The notes under the pieces are model-generated. The model was not told the DNA's origin. It did no database searches and saw nothing but the letters and a program-made list of their open reading frames with translations. Source: Streptomyces sp. YIM 121038 (GTDB taxonomy: Bacteria > Actinomycetota > Actinomycetes > Streptomycetales > Streptomycetaceae). Taken from it: DNA of 64,000 bases. The stretch covers positions 9,360,001 to 9,424,000 of the forward strand of contig NZ_CP030771.1 in the NCBI RefSeq assembly GCF_006088715.1. Reading direction: 5' to 3'. Below, one piece after another: positions 1-7,394 of the stretch (position 1 is the first letter of the stretch; the number at the start of each line of letters is the position of its first letter). Both the position numbers and the translations under genes were made by a program.

Positions 1-582
1 CAGTTCGCCCACCAGCTCCTGCAGTCGCCGATCGTCCGGAGCGGGGTCGGCGGCTCGCAGCGCGGCCACGCACCCCTGCGCGACGACGGCCCAGTCGCGG
101 TAGAAGTCCCGGGCGGCCGGGTTGAGGAACATGGCCGTGATCAGGCTGGAGTCGCCGCCGAGCCATGAGAAGAGCGCCTCGCCGAGGGTGTTGACGGCCA
201 GCAGGTCGAGGTACCGGCCGTAGACCAGAGCCGGTGTGTCCGCCCATGTGTCCAGCAGGGCCACCAGGTGCGGGCCCGCGTACTCCCGGGCGGGCCCGGA
301 GCGCGGCGGGTGCGGCGGATCGACCAGCGCGCGCAGGTAGGCGGCTTCCTCGTCCTTCAGCAGCAGGGCCGCCGCCAGGGCCCGCAGGACCTGGGGCGAG
401 GGGTTGCGTTCACGCCCCTGCTCCAGCCGCACGTAGTAGTCGGTGCTCACCCCGGCGAGGACCGCGACCTCCTCGCGCCGCAATCCGGGAGTACGGCGCG
501 TCCCCGCGGGCATCTCGTGGTCCTCGGGGCGCACCAGCGCGCGCCGGGCCCGCAGGAACTCACTCAGCCGTTTCGTGTGCAT
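1..582 (-). CDS. MmyB-like XRE-family transcriptional regulator (C-terminus cut by window edge)
   Basis: The reading frame opens with ATG at 580-582 and stays open to the left edge, giving the first 194 residues; the rest lies outside the window. The N-terminal third is a helix-turn-helix of the Cro/C1 type, with the stretch RREEVAVLAGVSTDYYVRLE followed by QGRERNPSPQVLRALA, which is a near-diagnostic run for the MmyB-like regulators abundant in actinomycetes. The following part (LLAVNTLGEALF, residues about 128-139) matches the start of the MmyB ligand-binding domain. Such proteins usually act on a neighbouring short-chain dehydrogenase or efflux gene, here probably to the left. It diverges from the LuxR-type gene at 890. 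Family call is firm; target is unknown. Confidence 0.9.
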   Translation of the reverse strand, partial: MHTKRLSEFLRARRALVRPEDHEMPAGTRRTPGLRREEVAVLAGVSTDYYVRLEQGRERNPSPQVLRALAAALLLKDEEAAYLRALVDPPHPPRSGPAREYAGPHLVALLDTWADTPALVYGRYLDLLAVNTLGEALFSWLGGDSSLITAMFLNPAARDFYRDWAVVAQGCVAALRAADPAPDDRRLQELVGEL

Positions 583-889
583 GGCCACCACCGTAGGGGC
601 CGGTGACACGGAGAAGGTGGCCCTGTCACACCCACCCGGCCACCCCCCCCGCCGGGCCGATTCCCCCCTCCTCCCCGTCGTCGGGTGGGTGACGCCACCC
701 CAGGTCAGGGCGCCACTGCTGAGGAGAGTCGGCGACGACCTCGCATGCCCTGCCGGCCCGGCCCCGATCCCCTCGCCCACGCCGGTGCCACCGGCTCGCT
801 CTCCCGTTCCAATCCGGACCCCCTCACGGTCCGAATGCTGTGTGTTGTCTGTGAGGGCGCCTCCGCGGCGCTCTTGGGGGGAGGAACCA
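583..889. promoter_or_regulatory. Divergent intergenic region between the MmyB-like and LuxR-type regulators
   Basis: No gene is visible in these 307 bases. They should hold the promoters of both flanking regulators. An inverted repeat GGGTGG / CCACCC (683-688 and 695-700) sits near the middle and could be an operator, although G/C-rich repeats occur by chance in this base composition. An open frame runs through the region in frame with the gene at 890, but its translation is proline/arginine-rich low-complexity sequence and does not look coding. Confidence 0.35.
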
Positions 890-2692
890 ATGACGGGGAA
901 CTGTCCGATGATGTCCGACTGGCCGCTGGTCGGCCGGGCGCGGGAGCTGGTCGCGATCGGGGCCGCGATCGGCACGAGCACGGCCACCGGTAGGGGTGGC
1001 GACAGCGGGGTGGTGCTGGCGGGCGAGGCCGGGGTGGGCAGGACCCGGCTGGCGCGAGCCGTCCTGACCCGCGCCCGGCGGGCGGGCCGGGACACCTGCT
1101 GGCTGGCCGCCACCCGCACGTGCGCGGCCGTCCCGTTCGGCGCCCTGCTGCCGCTGGTCGCGGGCGACGAGCCGCCGGGCACTGACCCGATGGCCGTGCT
1201 GCACCAAGCGGTGCGGCGTGCCGCCCGGCACCGGCCGCCGCTCGTGGTGGGTGTCGACGACGCCCATCTGCTGGACGAGCAGTCGGCGTGGGTGATCCAG
1301 CAACTCGCCTTGCGAGGCCTCGTATCCGTGGTGGCGACGGTACGGGCGGGAGAGCCCGCACCGGATGCGGTGACCGCGCTGTGGAAGGACGCGCTGGCCC
1401 ACCGGATACTCGTCGAACCGCTGACACCAGGAGCGATGGACGAACTGCTGACGCGCTCCCTGGGACCCCAGGTGGAAGGGGTGACCCGGCTTGCGATCGT
1501 CCGGACGGCGGCGGGCAGGCCCCGGTTGCTGAGGGACCTCCTGGTGGAGGCGTACGAAGACGGTGCGCTGGTGTGCCGGGAGGGAGTGTGGCTGTGGGAC
1601 CGGGCCGCCGACCGCACGGAGGGCTTCGGACAACCCGCCGCCACGCTGTGGGACGAGGCCGTGTTCGGCTGGACGCACTGTCTCGGCCTGGTCCTCGCCG
1701 GACGATTGCACGAGGCGAGGAACCTCGCGGAAGCGGGCTACAGCGGCGCCGTCGACCAGGGAATCAGGGAGGTGGCCATCGGCTGGGCCGGATGCCGGGG
1801 CGCGATCGCCAAGGCCCAGGGGCAGGTGGCCACCGCCCAGGCGGTGCTGCGGGAGGCGGTGGCCGCGCTGCACGGGCGCGGTGCCGACCAGCTCGCCCGG
1901 TGGCTGCTCGCCGATCTGGGCGGAGCCGCGGCCCTCGCCGGTGACGCCGCCGGGGCAGGGCGGTGGATGCGGCGCGCCGACGCCCTGCGCACGGAGGGCC
2001 CGCGGGGGGAGGTCCGGCGGCTGGTCGACCCCTGGATCGAGCTCGACCGCGCGTGGGTCATCGCGGCCGAGGGGAACCTGGAGCGCGCCGCCCGGCAGGC
2101 CCGGTGGGCGGCCGACCTGGCCGACGACACCAAGCAGTACGACGCCGAGGCCATCGCGCTCTACGACGTCGCCCGCCTGGGCGCGCCCTCCTCCGCCATG
2201 CCCCGGCTCGCCGACCTCGCCGACACCGTGCACGGACCGCTGGTACCGGCCCTCACCAGGGCGGCGGACGCGCTGGTCGCCCTGGACGGCTCCGCCCTCG
2301 ACGCGACGGCCGCCGCGCTCGACGACCGCGGCCTCGCGCTGCACGCCGCCGAGACGGCGGCCGCGGCCGTACGCGCCCACCTCACGGCGGGAAACCAGAC
2401 GGCGGCGGTGGCCGCGCGGACGCGTATGACCGTGCTGCTCGACAGGTGCGAAGGCGCCAGCACGCCCCTGCTGACGGCGCAGCGGGGCCTCGGCGTGTCC
2501 GCGCTCTCCCGGCGGGAACACGAGATCGCGCTCCTCGCGGCTTCCGGGCTGCCCAGCAAGGCCATCGCCGAGCGCCTCTCGCTGTCGGTGCGGACCGTCG
2601 ACAACCACTTGGGCCGCGTGTACGCGAGGCTCGGCGTCTCCGGCCGCGCCGCACTCGCGGTGCTCATCGGCCAACGCCCGGAACGGACTTGA
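890..2692 (+). CDS. Shortened LuxR-family (LAL-type) ATP-binding regulator
   Basis: A 600-residue protein. Residues 1-250 resemble the AAA/STAND ATPase module of large LAL regulators: LVGRARELVAI, a Walker A-like GEAGVGRT (45-52) and a Walker B-like LVVGVDDAHLLD (about 117-128). Residues about 260-530 are an alanine-rich TPR-like helical region, and residues 535-595 are a LuxR/GerE HTH (LSRREHEIALLAASG, KAIAERLSLSVRTVDNHLGRVYARLGV). Two oddities stand out. The invariant Walker A lysine is arginine (R51). The protein is about 300-400 residues shorter than usual LAL proteins, with an abrupt change at about residues 245-260 that looks like an internal deletion. The ATG at 890 was chosen because GAGGA precedes it and the VGR motif follows at once. 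It is probably a DNA-binding regulator with impaired ATP hydrolysis. Confidence 0.8.
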   Translation: MTGNCPMMSDWPLVGRARELVAIGAAIGTSTATGRGGDSGVVLAGEAGVGRTRLARAVLTRARRAGRDTCWLAATRTCAAVPFGALLPLVAGDEPPGTDPMAVLHQAVRRAARHRPPLVVGVDDAHLLDEQSAWVIQQLALRGLVSVVATVRAGEPAPDAVTALWKDALAHRILVEPLTPGAMDELLTRSLGPQVEGVTRLAIVRTAAGRPRLLRDLLVEAYEDGALVCREGVWLWDRAADRTEGFGQPAATLWDEAVFGWTHCLGLVLAGRLHEARNLAEAGYSGAVDQGIREVAIGWAGCRGAIAKAQGQVATAQAVLREAVAALHGRGADQLARWLLADLGGAAALAGDAAGAGRWMRRADALRTEGPRGEVRRLVDPWIELDRAWVIAAEGNLERAARQARWAADLADDTKQYDAEAIALYDVARLGAPSSAMPRLADLADTVHGPLVPALTRAADALVALDGSALDATAAALDDRGLALHAAETAAAAVRAHLTAGNQTAAVAARTRMTVLLDRCEGASTPLLTAQRGLGVSALSRREHEIALLAASGLPSKAIAERLSLSVRTVDNHLGRVYARLGVSGRAALAVLIGQRPERT

Positions 2693-2708
2693 GTATTGAT
2701 TACTCAAG
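2688..2708. repeat. Inverted repeat overlapping the stop codon of the LuxR-type gene
   Basis: Perfect 8-bp arms CTTGAGTA and TACTCAAG are separated by five bases (TTGAT); the stop codon TGA at 2690-2692 lies in the left arm. There is no T-run after it, so it may be a weak terminator or an operator for the secreted protein gene at 2838. The core TGAGTA...TACTCA is shared with the long palindrome at 22411-22440. Confidence 0.5.
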
Positions 2709-2837
2709 ACATCAAGAACTCGTCGTCATAGCCTTCCCTGTGTCTTCGGATTTTCCCTCGAGGAAAGGCGCGCCCAAGGGTCTGCGAAAAGGGGCCCGAA
2801 CGACCAGGAGAAGGAATCCGGGAGAGAGGAAAGTGAC

Positions 2838-3281
2838 ATGAGGATCCCCAAATCTATGAAGGTGGCAGCGGCGACCGCCATCGCTTCCGCGACGGCCGTC
2901 ATCGGTCTTTCCGTTCCGGCTGACGCGGCGGGCGCCGACGGCGTGTGCCAGTCCGGTGAATGGTGCCTGTACTACGGCTCGTACCTCAACGGGTCGCTGC
3001 GCGACTACAGCGGCGCGGATGCCAACTACAACAACGACAGCTTCGTCAGCGGCGGTCTCGGCAGGTTCCAGACCGTCGCGAACAACGCGCGATCCGGCCT
3101 CAACGCGAACGGGTTCTCGTACGTCCAGGCATTCACCGGACCCAGTTTCACGGGGACACGGGGGTACGCGGCTCCCGGAGCGTTCGGGACGCTCGCGTCA
3201 CCGTACTTCGCCAACCTTGAGTCGCATTACTTCTCAAGGGGTCCGGCGGGCGTGGCCCCGACTCCGGGCCTGCTCCGCTGA
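2838..3281 (+). CDS. Secreted peptidase-inhibitor I36-like (beta/gamma-crystallin fold) protein
   Basis: A 147-residue exported protein. Residues 1-31 form a Sec signal peptide ending in the AxA site of VPADAAGA. The mature part opens with GVCQSGEWCLYYGSYLNGS, matching the family I36 inhibitor pattern, in which a Cys pair and a WCLY..G strand begin a crystallin-type Greek-key. A single domain is present, and the C-terminal extension (PAGVAPTPGLLR) is probably unstructured. The ATG is preceded by a good ribosome site (GAGAGAGGAA). A strong terminator hairpin follows the stop. Such proteins are small extracellular inhibitors or cell-wall-associated proteins in streptomycetes; the target protease cannot be read from sequence. 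Confidence 0.8.
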   Translation: MRIPKSMKVAAATAIASATAVIGLSVPADAAGADGVCQSGEWCLYYGSYLNGSLRDYSGADANYNNDSFVSGGLGRFQTVANNARSGLNANGFSYVQAFTGPSFTGTRGYAAPGAFGTLASPYFANLESHYFSRGPAGVAPTPGLLR

Positions 3282-3288
3282 TGCCACT

Positions 3289-3324
3289 CCGGTTCCCCGC
3301 CCGGCGCACCGGGCGGGGAACCGG
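3289..3324 (+). terminator. Strong terminator hairpin after the I36-like gene
   Basis: A perfect 15-bp stem (CCGGTTCCCCGCCCG and its complement) closes over a six-base loop, GCGCAC. No T-tract follows, which is normal for streptomycete terminators. It lies 7 bases after the stop at 3281 and 20 bases before the next start, so it should separate the two transcripts or act as an attenuator. Confidence 0.85.
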
Positions 3325-3344
3325 TCCCACCGAACGGAGACCCC

Positions 3345-4271
3345 ATGCAGCTCACCGCGAAGCGAGCCGCCGCGGCACTGCTCCTGATCGCCTTGTCGGC
3401 GGCCACCGGCTGTAGCGGCGACTCCGACGCCGGTGCCACCTCCGGCGCCGGTGCCGAGCCTGAGGTGAAGTCGACACCGACCGCACTGGAAGCCGCCTCC
3501 CTGAAGCTTCCCCTCGACACGTACCAGCTGTCTTCGGACGAGCTCGACCGGCTCGCCGCGGCGCAGAGCGCCCTGGTCGCCCGGTGCATGCACCGCTTCG
3601 GCTTCGCATTCCGCATGCCGGACTCGCCGCCCCAGCCCGAACCTCCGGACGGCAACGAGAGGCGCTACGGGACGACCGACAGGGCAACGGCCGCGAAGTA
3701 CGGCTATCAGCCGAAGCCGCCACCGCACAGGAAAGCACCCGCATCGAAACCAGCTCCCACGAGCGAGGACCCCGCGGAGACGTCCGTACTCATGGGAAAG
3801 GGACAGCGGTCGTGGAAGGGAAAGCCCATTCCCGAGAAGGGCTGCGCGGGTGAGGCGGCGCGCGGGCTGTCGTCCGGCGCCCCGCCCCTGTCCGACAGCG
3901 AGACGCAGACAGCGCAGAACCTCTCCGCGGAAAGCTTCGCACGCTCACAACAGGACTCCCGGGTACGCGCGGTGTTCAGCCGGTGGGCGCAGTGCATGAA
4001 GAAGAGAGGTTACGACTACGCCACACCACTCGACCCGCCGGGAGACCCTCGCTTCACCAAGCAGGTCACCGCACAGCAGATCGAGACGGCGAACGCCGAT
4101 ATCACCTGCAAGAAGAAGACCAACCTGATCGGTGTGTGGTTCGCGGTGGAGTCGCGCTACCAGAAGGACCTGGTCGCAGCGAATCGGAGCACGCTGGAGA
4201 AACTTCGGCGGAACAACCGAGCACAGCTCGCCGAAGCCGCGCGCGTCACGGGCAGGGCAACTCCGAGGTGA
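3345..4271 (+). CDS. Lipoprotein of unknown function
   Basis: A 308-residue protein with a short basic N-terminus, a hydrophobic stretch (AAAALLLIALSAATG) and a lipobox ending at Cys23 (SAATGC), so it should be anchored to the outer face of the membrane. The mature part has two copies of a Cys-Met motif in a helical setting, LVARCMHRFGF and WAQCMKKRGYDY, a pattern seen in a large group of uncharacterised streptomycete lipoproteins. Other cysteines (GCAGEAA, ITCKKK) may pair with these. The middle (PKPPPHRKAPASKPAPT) is a flexible linker. It has its own short leader right after the terminator of the preceding gene. No enzymatic motif is visible. Confidence 0.75.
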   Translation: MQLTAKRAAAALLLIALSAATGCSGDSDAGATSGAGAEPEVKSTPTALEAASLKLPLDTYQLSSDELDRLAAAQSALVARCMHRFGFAFRMPDSPPQPEPPDGNERRYGTTDRATAAKYGYQPKPPPHRKAPASKPAPTSEDPAETSVLMGKGQRSWKGKPIPEKGCAGEAARGLSSGAPPLSDSETQTAQNLSAESFARSQQDSRVRAVFSRWAQCMKKRGYDYATPLDPPGDPRFTKQVTAQQIETANADITCKKKTNLIGVWFAVESRYQKDLVAANRSTLEKLRRNNRAQLAEAARVTGRATPR

Positions 4272-4310
4272 CGACTTCCACCGCGACTCGCCGCACGCGG
4301 CAGGACGACC

Positions 4311-5795
4311 CTATTCCGGCGCCTGGAACCCCCCGATCTCCCGCTCGAGCAGTTCGGCCAGCCTCAGCGGGGTGCGGTCCTCGTACATCGGGCCGATGAG
4401 CTGTACCCCCACCGGCATCCCCTCGGGGGACCGGCCCGCGGGCACGGCGGTGGCGGGGAGGCCGGGCATGGTGGCCAGGCCGGCCCAGACGAGCTGGTCG
4501 AAGTACGGGTACTCGACGCCGTCGACGGCGATGAGGCGCCGCAGCGGGTCGGGGTGGTGATCGTGCGGGAACGCGGGAGTGGGCGTGATCGGACACACCA
4601 CGGCGTCGAACTCGGCGAAGAACCGGCGCCAGCGGTGGCGGTGCAGCTCGCGACGGCTGTTCGTCTCCAACCAGTCGCGGTGGGTGAACACCATGGCGCG
4701 CAGCCGCACCGCATCCAGACTCGTGTCGTCCGCGCTCAGCTTCGCGGCCTGGGCCTGCAGGGTCTCGTACGCCTCGATGGGAAAGCGCGCCACGGAGCCC
4801 GAGACCAGCAACTGCATGTAGACCGAGGCGGCCTCGGCCAGGTCGGGCAGCAGCGGACTGTGCCGTTCGACGCGGGCGCCCGCGTCGACGAGCGCGTCGG
4901 CCACGCGCCGCACGCCCGCCCGCACGGCGGACCCGGTCGGAATGAACGGATGCTGGTCGAGGACCAGGACCCGGAAGTCGCGCAGCCGCTCGTGGCGCGC
5001 GGGCGGCAGCGTCACCTCGTGCGCCACACCGAGCGTCAGCGGATCCGGGCCGGCCATCACGTCGAGCAGGAGCGTGAGATCGCGGGCGGTGCGCGCCATC
5101 GGCCCGACGACGGCCAGGTCACTCTCGGTCGGCAGCGCCGGTGCGGGCGGCGGGACCATACCGCGGTGCGCCGTGAGACCGAGCGTCGGCTTGTGCGCGT
5201 AGACGCCGCAGAAATGTGCGGGGGTGCGCAACGAACCGGCGAGGTCCGAGCCGATGGACAGCGACCCGAACCCGACTGCCAGGGCCGCCGCCGAACCGCC
5301 GGAGGAGCCGCCCGACGTACGACTGTGATCCCATGGATTGTTGGTCGTACCGTAGATCTCGTTGAAGCTCTGAATGTCCTGCAGCCCCAAGGGCACATTG
5401 GTCTTGCCGACCAGCACCGCGCCCGCGGCCTTGAGGCGCGACACCTGCACCGCGTCCTCGGCGGGAACGTAGTCCCGGAACTGCGGCATGCCCCAAGTCG
5501 TGGGCAGCCCGACCATGTTGTACGACTCCTTGACCGTCACCGGAAGGCCGAGCAGCGGCCCGTCCTCCCCGCGGGCGCGCGCCTGGTCGGCGTCGCGGGC
5601 GGCGGCCCGCGCACGGTCGAAGTCCGGCACGCAGATCGCGTTGACGGCCTCGTCGTCCCGCTCGATACGGGCGATCACCTCGTCGGTGAGTTCCACCGAC
5701 GTCACTTCACGGGCGCGCAGGGCAGCCATGGTTTCTTCGGCCGTAGAAAATTTCCACTTCATGAATCGACCGTAACGACCGTGCCGAGAGGCCAT
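4311..5795 (-). CDS. Amidase signature family protein
   Basis: A 494-residue amidase-signature hydrolase, the usual length for the family, expected to hydrolyse a carboxamide to acid and ammonia. The Ser-cisSer-Lys triad is present: Lys89 in LPVTVKES, Ser164 in the Gly/Ser loop TSGGSSGGS, and nucleophile Ser188 in IGSDLAGSLR. The canonical GTDxGGS is read here as GSDLAGS, a conservative change. The start at 5795 was chosen over an in-frame ATG at 5762 because GGGAG stands about ten bases upstream of it while the inner ATG has no ribosome site. No signal peptide is present, so it is cytoplasmic. It diverges from the phosphotransferase at 5980. The substrate cannot be predicted. Confidence 0.9.
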   Translation of the reverse strand: MASRHGRYGRFMKWKFSTAEETMAALRAREVTSVELTDEVIARIERDDEAVNAICVPDFDRARAAARDADQARARGEDGPLLGLPVTVKESYNMVGLPTTWGMPQFRDYVPAEDAVQVSRLKAAGAVLVGKTNVPLGLQDIQSFNEIYGTTNNPWDHSRTSGGSSGGSAAALAVGFGSLSIGSDLAGSLRTPAHFCGVYAHKPTLGLTAHRGMVPPPAPALPTESDLAVVGPMARTARDLTLLLDVMAGPDPLTLGVAHEVTLPPARHERLRDFRVLVLDQHPFIPTGSAVRAGVRRVADALVDAGARVERHSPLLPDLAEAASVYMQLLVSGSVARFPIEAYETLQAQAAKLSADDTSLDAVRLRAMVFTHRDWLETNSRRELHRHRWRRFFAEFDAVVCPITPTPAFPHDHHPDPLRRLIAVDGVEYPYFDQLVWAGLATMPGLPATAVPAGRSPEGMPVGVQLIGPMYEDRTPLRLAELLEREIGGFQAPE

Positions 5796-5979
5796 AAAAC
5801 GGATTCTCCCGCAATGGTTTTGAATGGCTGAATCATCACGGCCACGCGCGGTCGTCCACTGTCGGAAAGGGCCCGTCCACCCGCTCGGGCATCCCGCTCC
5901 ATGGGCCGGGCCCGCCGGGTGATCGCCTCCGTGTACGGTCGGTCGAAGCCAGTGCTGGATCTTGGGAGGCGAGGAACGC

Positions 5980-6750
5980 ATGACGGAACGGCAGGAATTC
6001 CACGGTGGAGTGAACGTCGTGCACCGCCACGGCGACGTCGTCCACCGACCGGCGTCCCCGGCGGCACCGGCGATCCACCGCTTGCTGGACCACCTCCACG
6101 ACCAGGGATTCCACGGCGCACCGGAGGCACGGGGCTTCGACGCCGAGGGCAACGAAGTGCTCACCTTCCTCGACGGCGAGGTGCACAACGCGCTCACGCC
6201 GCAGTTGCGTACGCCCGAACTCCTCACCTCTGCGGCCGTACTGCTGCGGCGCCTTCACGACGCCACCGTCACCTTCCGACCGCGTCCCGACGACCGCTGG
6301 CTGTTCCCGGCCCGACAGCCGGCGGAGGTCATGTGCCACGGTGACGCCGCCCAGTACAACTGCGTGGTGAAGGACGGTGTGGCGGTCGGACTCATCGACT
6401 TCGACGCGGCGCACCCGGGGCCACGCGTCTGGGACGTCGCCTACGCCGTCTACCGGTTCGCGCCGCTGCAGGGCCCCGACAACCCCGAGAGCTTCGGCAC
6501 GCCACAGCAGCAGGCGCGCCGGGTCGCCGCCTTCTGCCGGGCCTACGGCCCGGGCGTGGGCGCCGAGGTCATCGACGCCGTCCCCGAACGCCTGCAAGCC
6601 CTCCTGGACCTCATGCGTGCACAGGCCGCGCAGGGCAACGAGGCGTTCCAGCAACACATCGCGGATGGCCACACCGACCTCTACGAGGCGGACATCCGCT
6701 ATGTGCGGGCCCACCGCGACGTTCTGCGGGCCGCCTTCGACGCTCGATGA
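5980..6750 (+). CDS. APH-family phosphotransferase
   Basis: A 256-residue member of the aminoglycoside phosphotransferase/choline kinase-like fold. The catalytic loop VMCHGDAAQYNCVVKDG supplies the HGDxxxxN motif, and GLIDFDAAHPGPRVWDVAY supplies the metal-binding DFD and the trailing W(D)xAY segment typical of these kinases. The N-lobe is short and lacks an obvious glycine-rich loop, as is common in the diverged actinobacterial branch. The ATG at 5980 has a strong ribosome site (GGGAGGCGAGG). It stands alone and is transcribed away from the amidase. It could modify a small hydroxylated metabolite or an antibiotic; resistance activity cannot be claimed from sequence. Confidence 0.85.
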   Translation: MTERQEFHGGVNVVHRHGDVVHRPASPAAPAIHRLLDHLHDQGFHGAPEARGFDAEGNEVLTFLDGEVHNALTPQLRTPELLTSAAVLLRRLHDATVTFRPRPDDRWLFPARQPAEVMCHGDAAQYNCVVKDGVAVGLIDFDAAHPGPRVWDVAYAVYRFAPLQGPDNPESFGTPQQQARRVAAFCRAYGPGVGAEVIDAVPERLQALLDLMRAQAAQGNEAFQQHIADGHTDLYEADIRYVRAHRDVLRAAFDAR

Positions 6751-7394
6751 AGGCGAACCTTGCGGGAAGGGGCACAGCCCGGACGCGGAGCCTGCGGCGG
6801 AAGGACTCCCCGGCCGGTCGCCCCTGGCCGGTTCACCCCCTCTTGAGACTGGTCGGGGGCTGCAAGGATCCGATCTGCCGGACTGCTGGAGCGGGGAGCC
6901 CGCGCGGCGCCCACGCACGGCGGCGCCGCGGTCCGGAGCCCCCACGGCCGCGTCCGAGGGCGCGTCCCCCGACACGTTGTTGAGCTGGTTCGCGTACTGG
7001 GGCTACGGCGTCATCCGTACCGGGCGCAAGGGCGTCCGGTACGGGACGGAGGCCGACAACGGCCAGTAACAGCAGTCAGCGTGGGTGCCGCCGTCATCGC
7101 TGCCGTCAGCTTCGCCACCCTGGCCTCGGCGTCGCCGGGCTCCGACGGCTCCGACGCGCCCAAGCCCAAGCCCAAGCCCAGGATCGTCAAGGCGCAGGCA
7201 GCACAGGCCGGTTCCGTGTCCCCCAGGACCTGACGGCGTTCGCGCTCTGCCAGTAGCCGGCGGCCCTCCGCGAACCGCGCACCACGAGCGACCGTGGCTC
7301 CGCCACTTCGGGCCGATGGTGGGACGCGCTGGTGCCCGCACGCCGGGCGCGGCGCTGGACCGGCTCGGTGTCCAGCGCGGCCCCACCCCGGGCC
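6751..7394. other. Gene-poor stretch with a possible remnant of an exported protein
   Basis: No confident gene lies in these 644 bases. Between 7081 and 7233 a GTG-started frame of 50 codons reads like the end of a signal peptide (GAAVIAAVSFATLASA) followed by a lysine-proline tract (PKPKPKPR). It has no ribosome site and no recognisable mature domain, so it may be the wreck of a secreted-protein gene. The rest is G/C-rich sequence with no clear hairpin or promoter. Confidence 0.3.

Noticed and set aside
824..2707. Long minus-strand open frame opposite the LuxR-type gene
   Set aside because: Its translation is Gly/Arg/Pro-rich with no domain and mirrors the codon pattern of the plus-strand gene; long antisense frames are common at this G/C level.
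5980..6750. Antibiotic-resistance aminoglycoside phosphotransferase
   Set aside because: The fold and catalytic motifs fit, but nothing identifies an aminoglycoside substrate, so only the family name was used.
7081..7233. A 50-residue secreted peptide gene
   Set aside because: No ribosome site, truncated signal peptide and no conserved mature part; reported only as a possible remnant.
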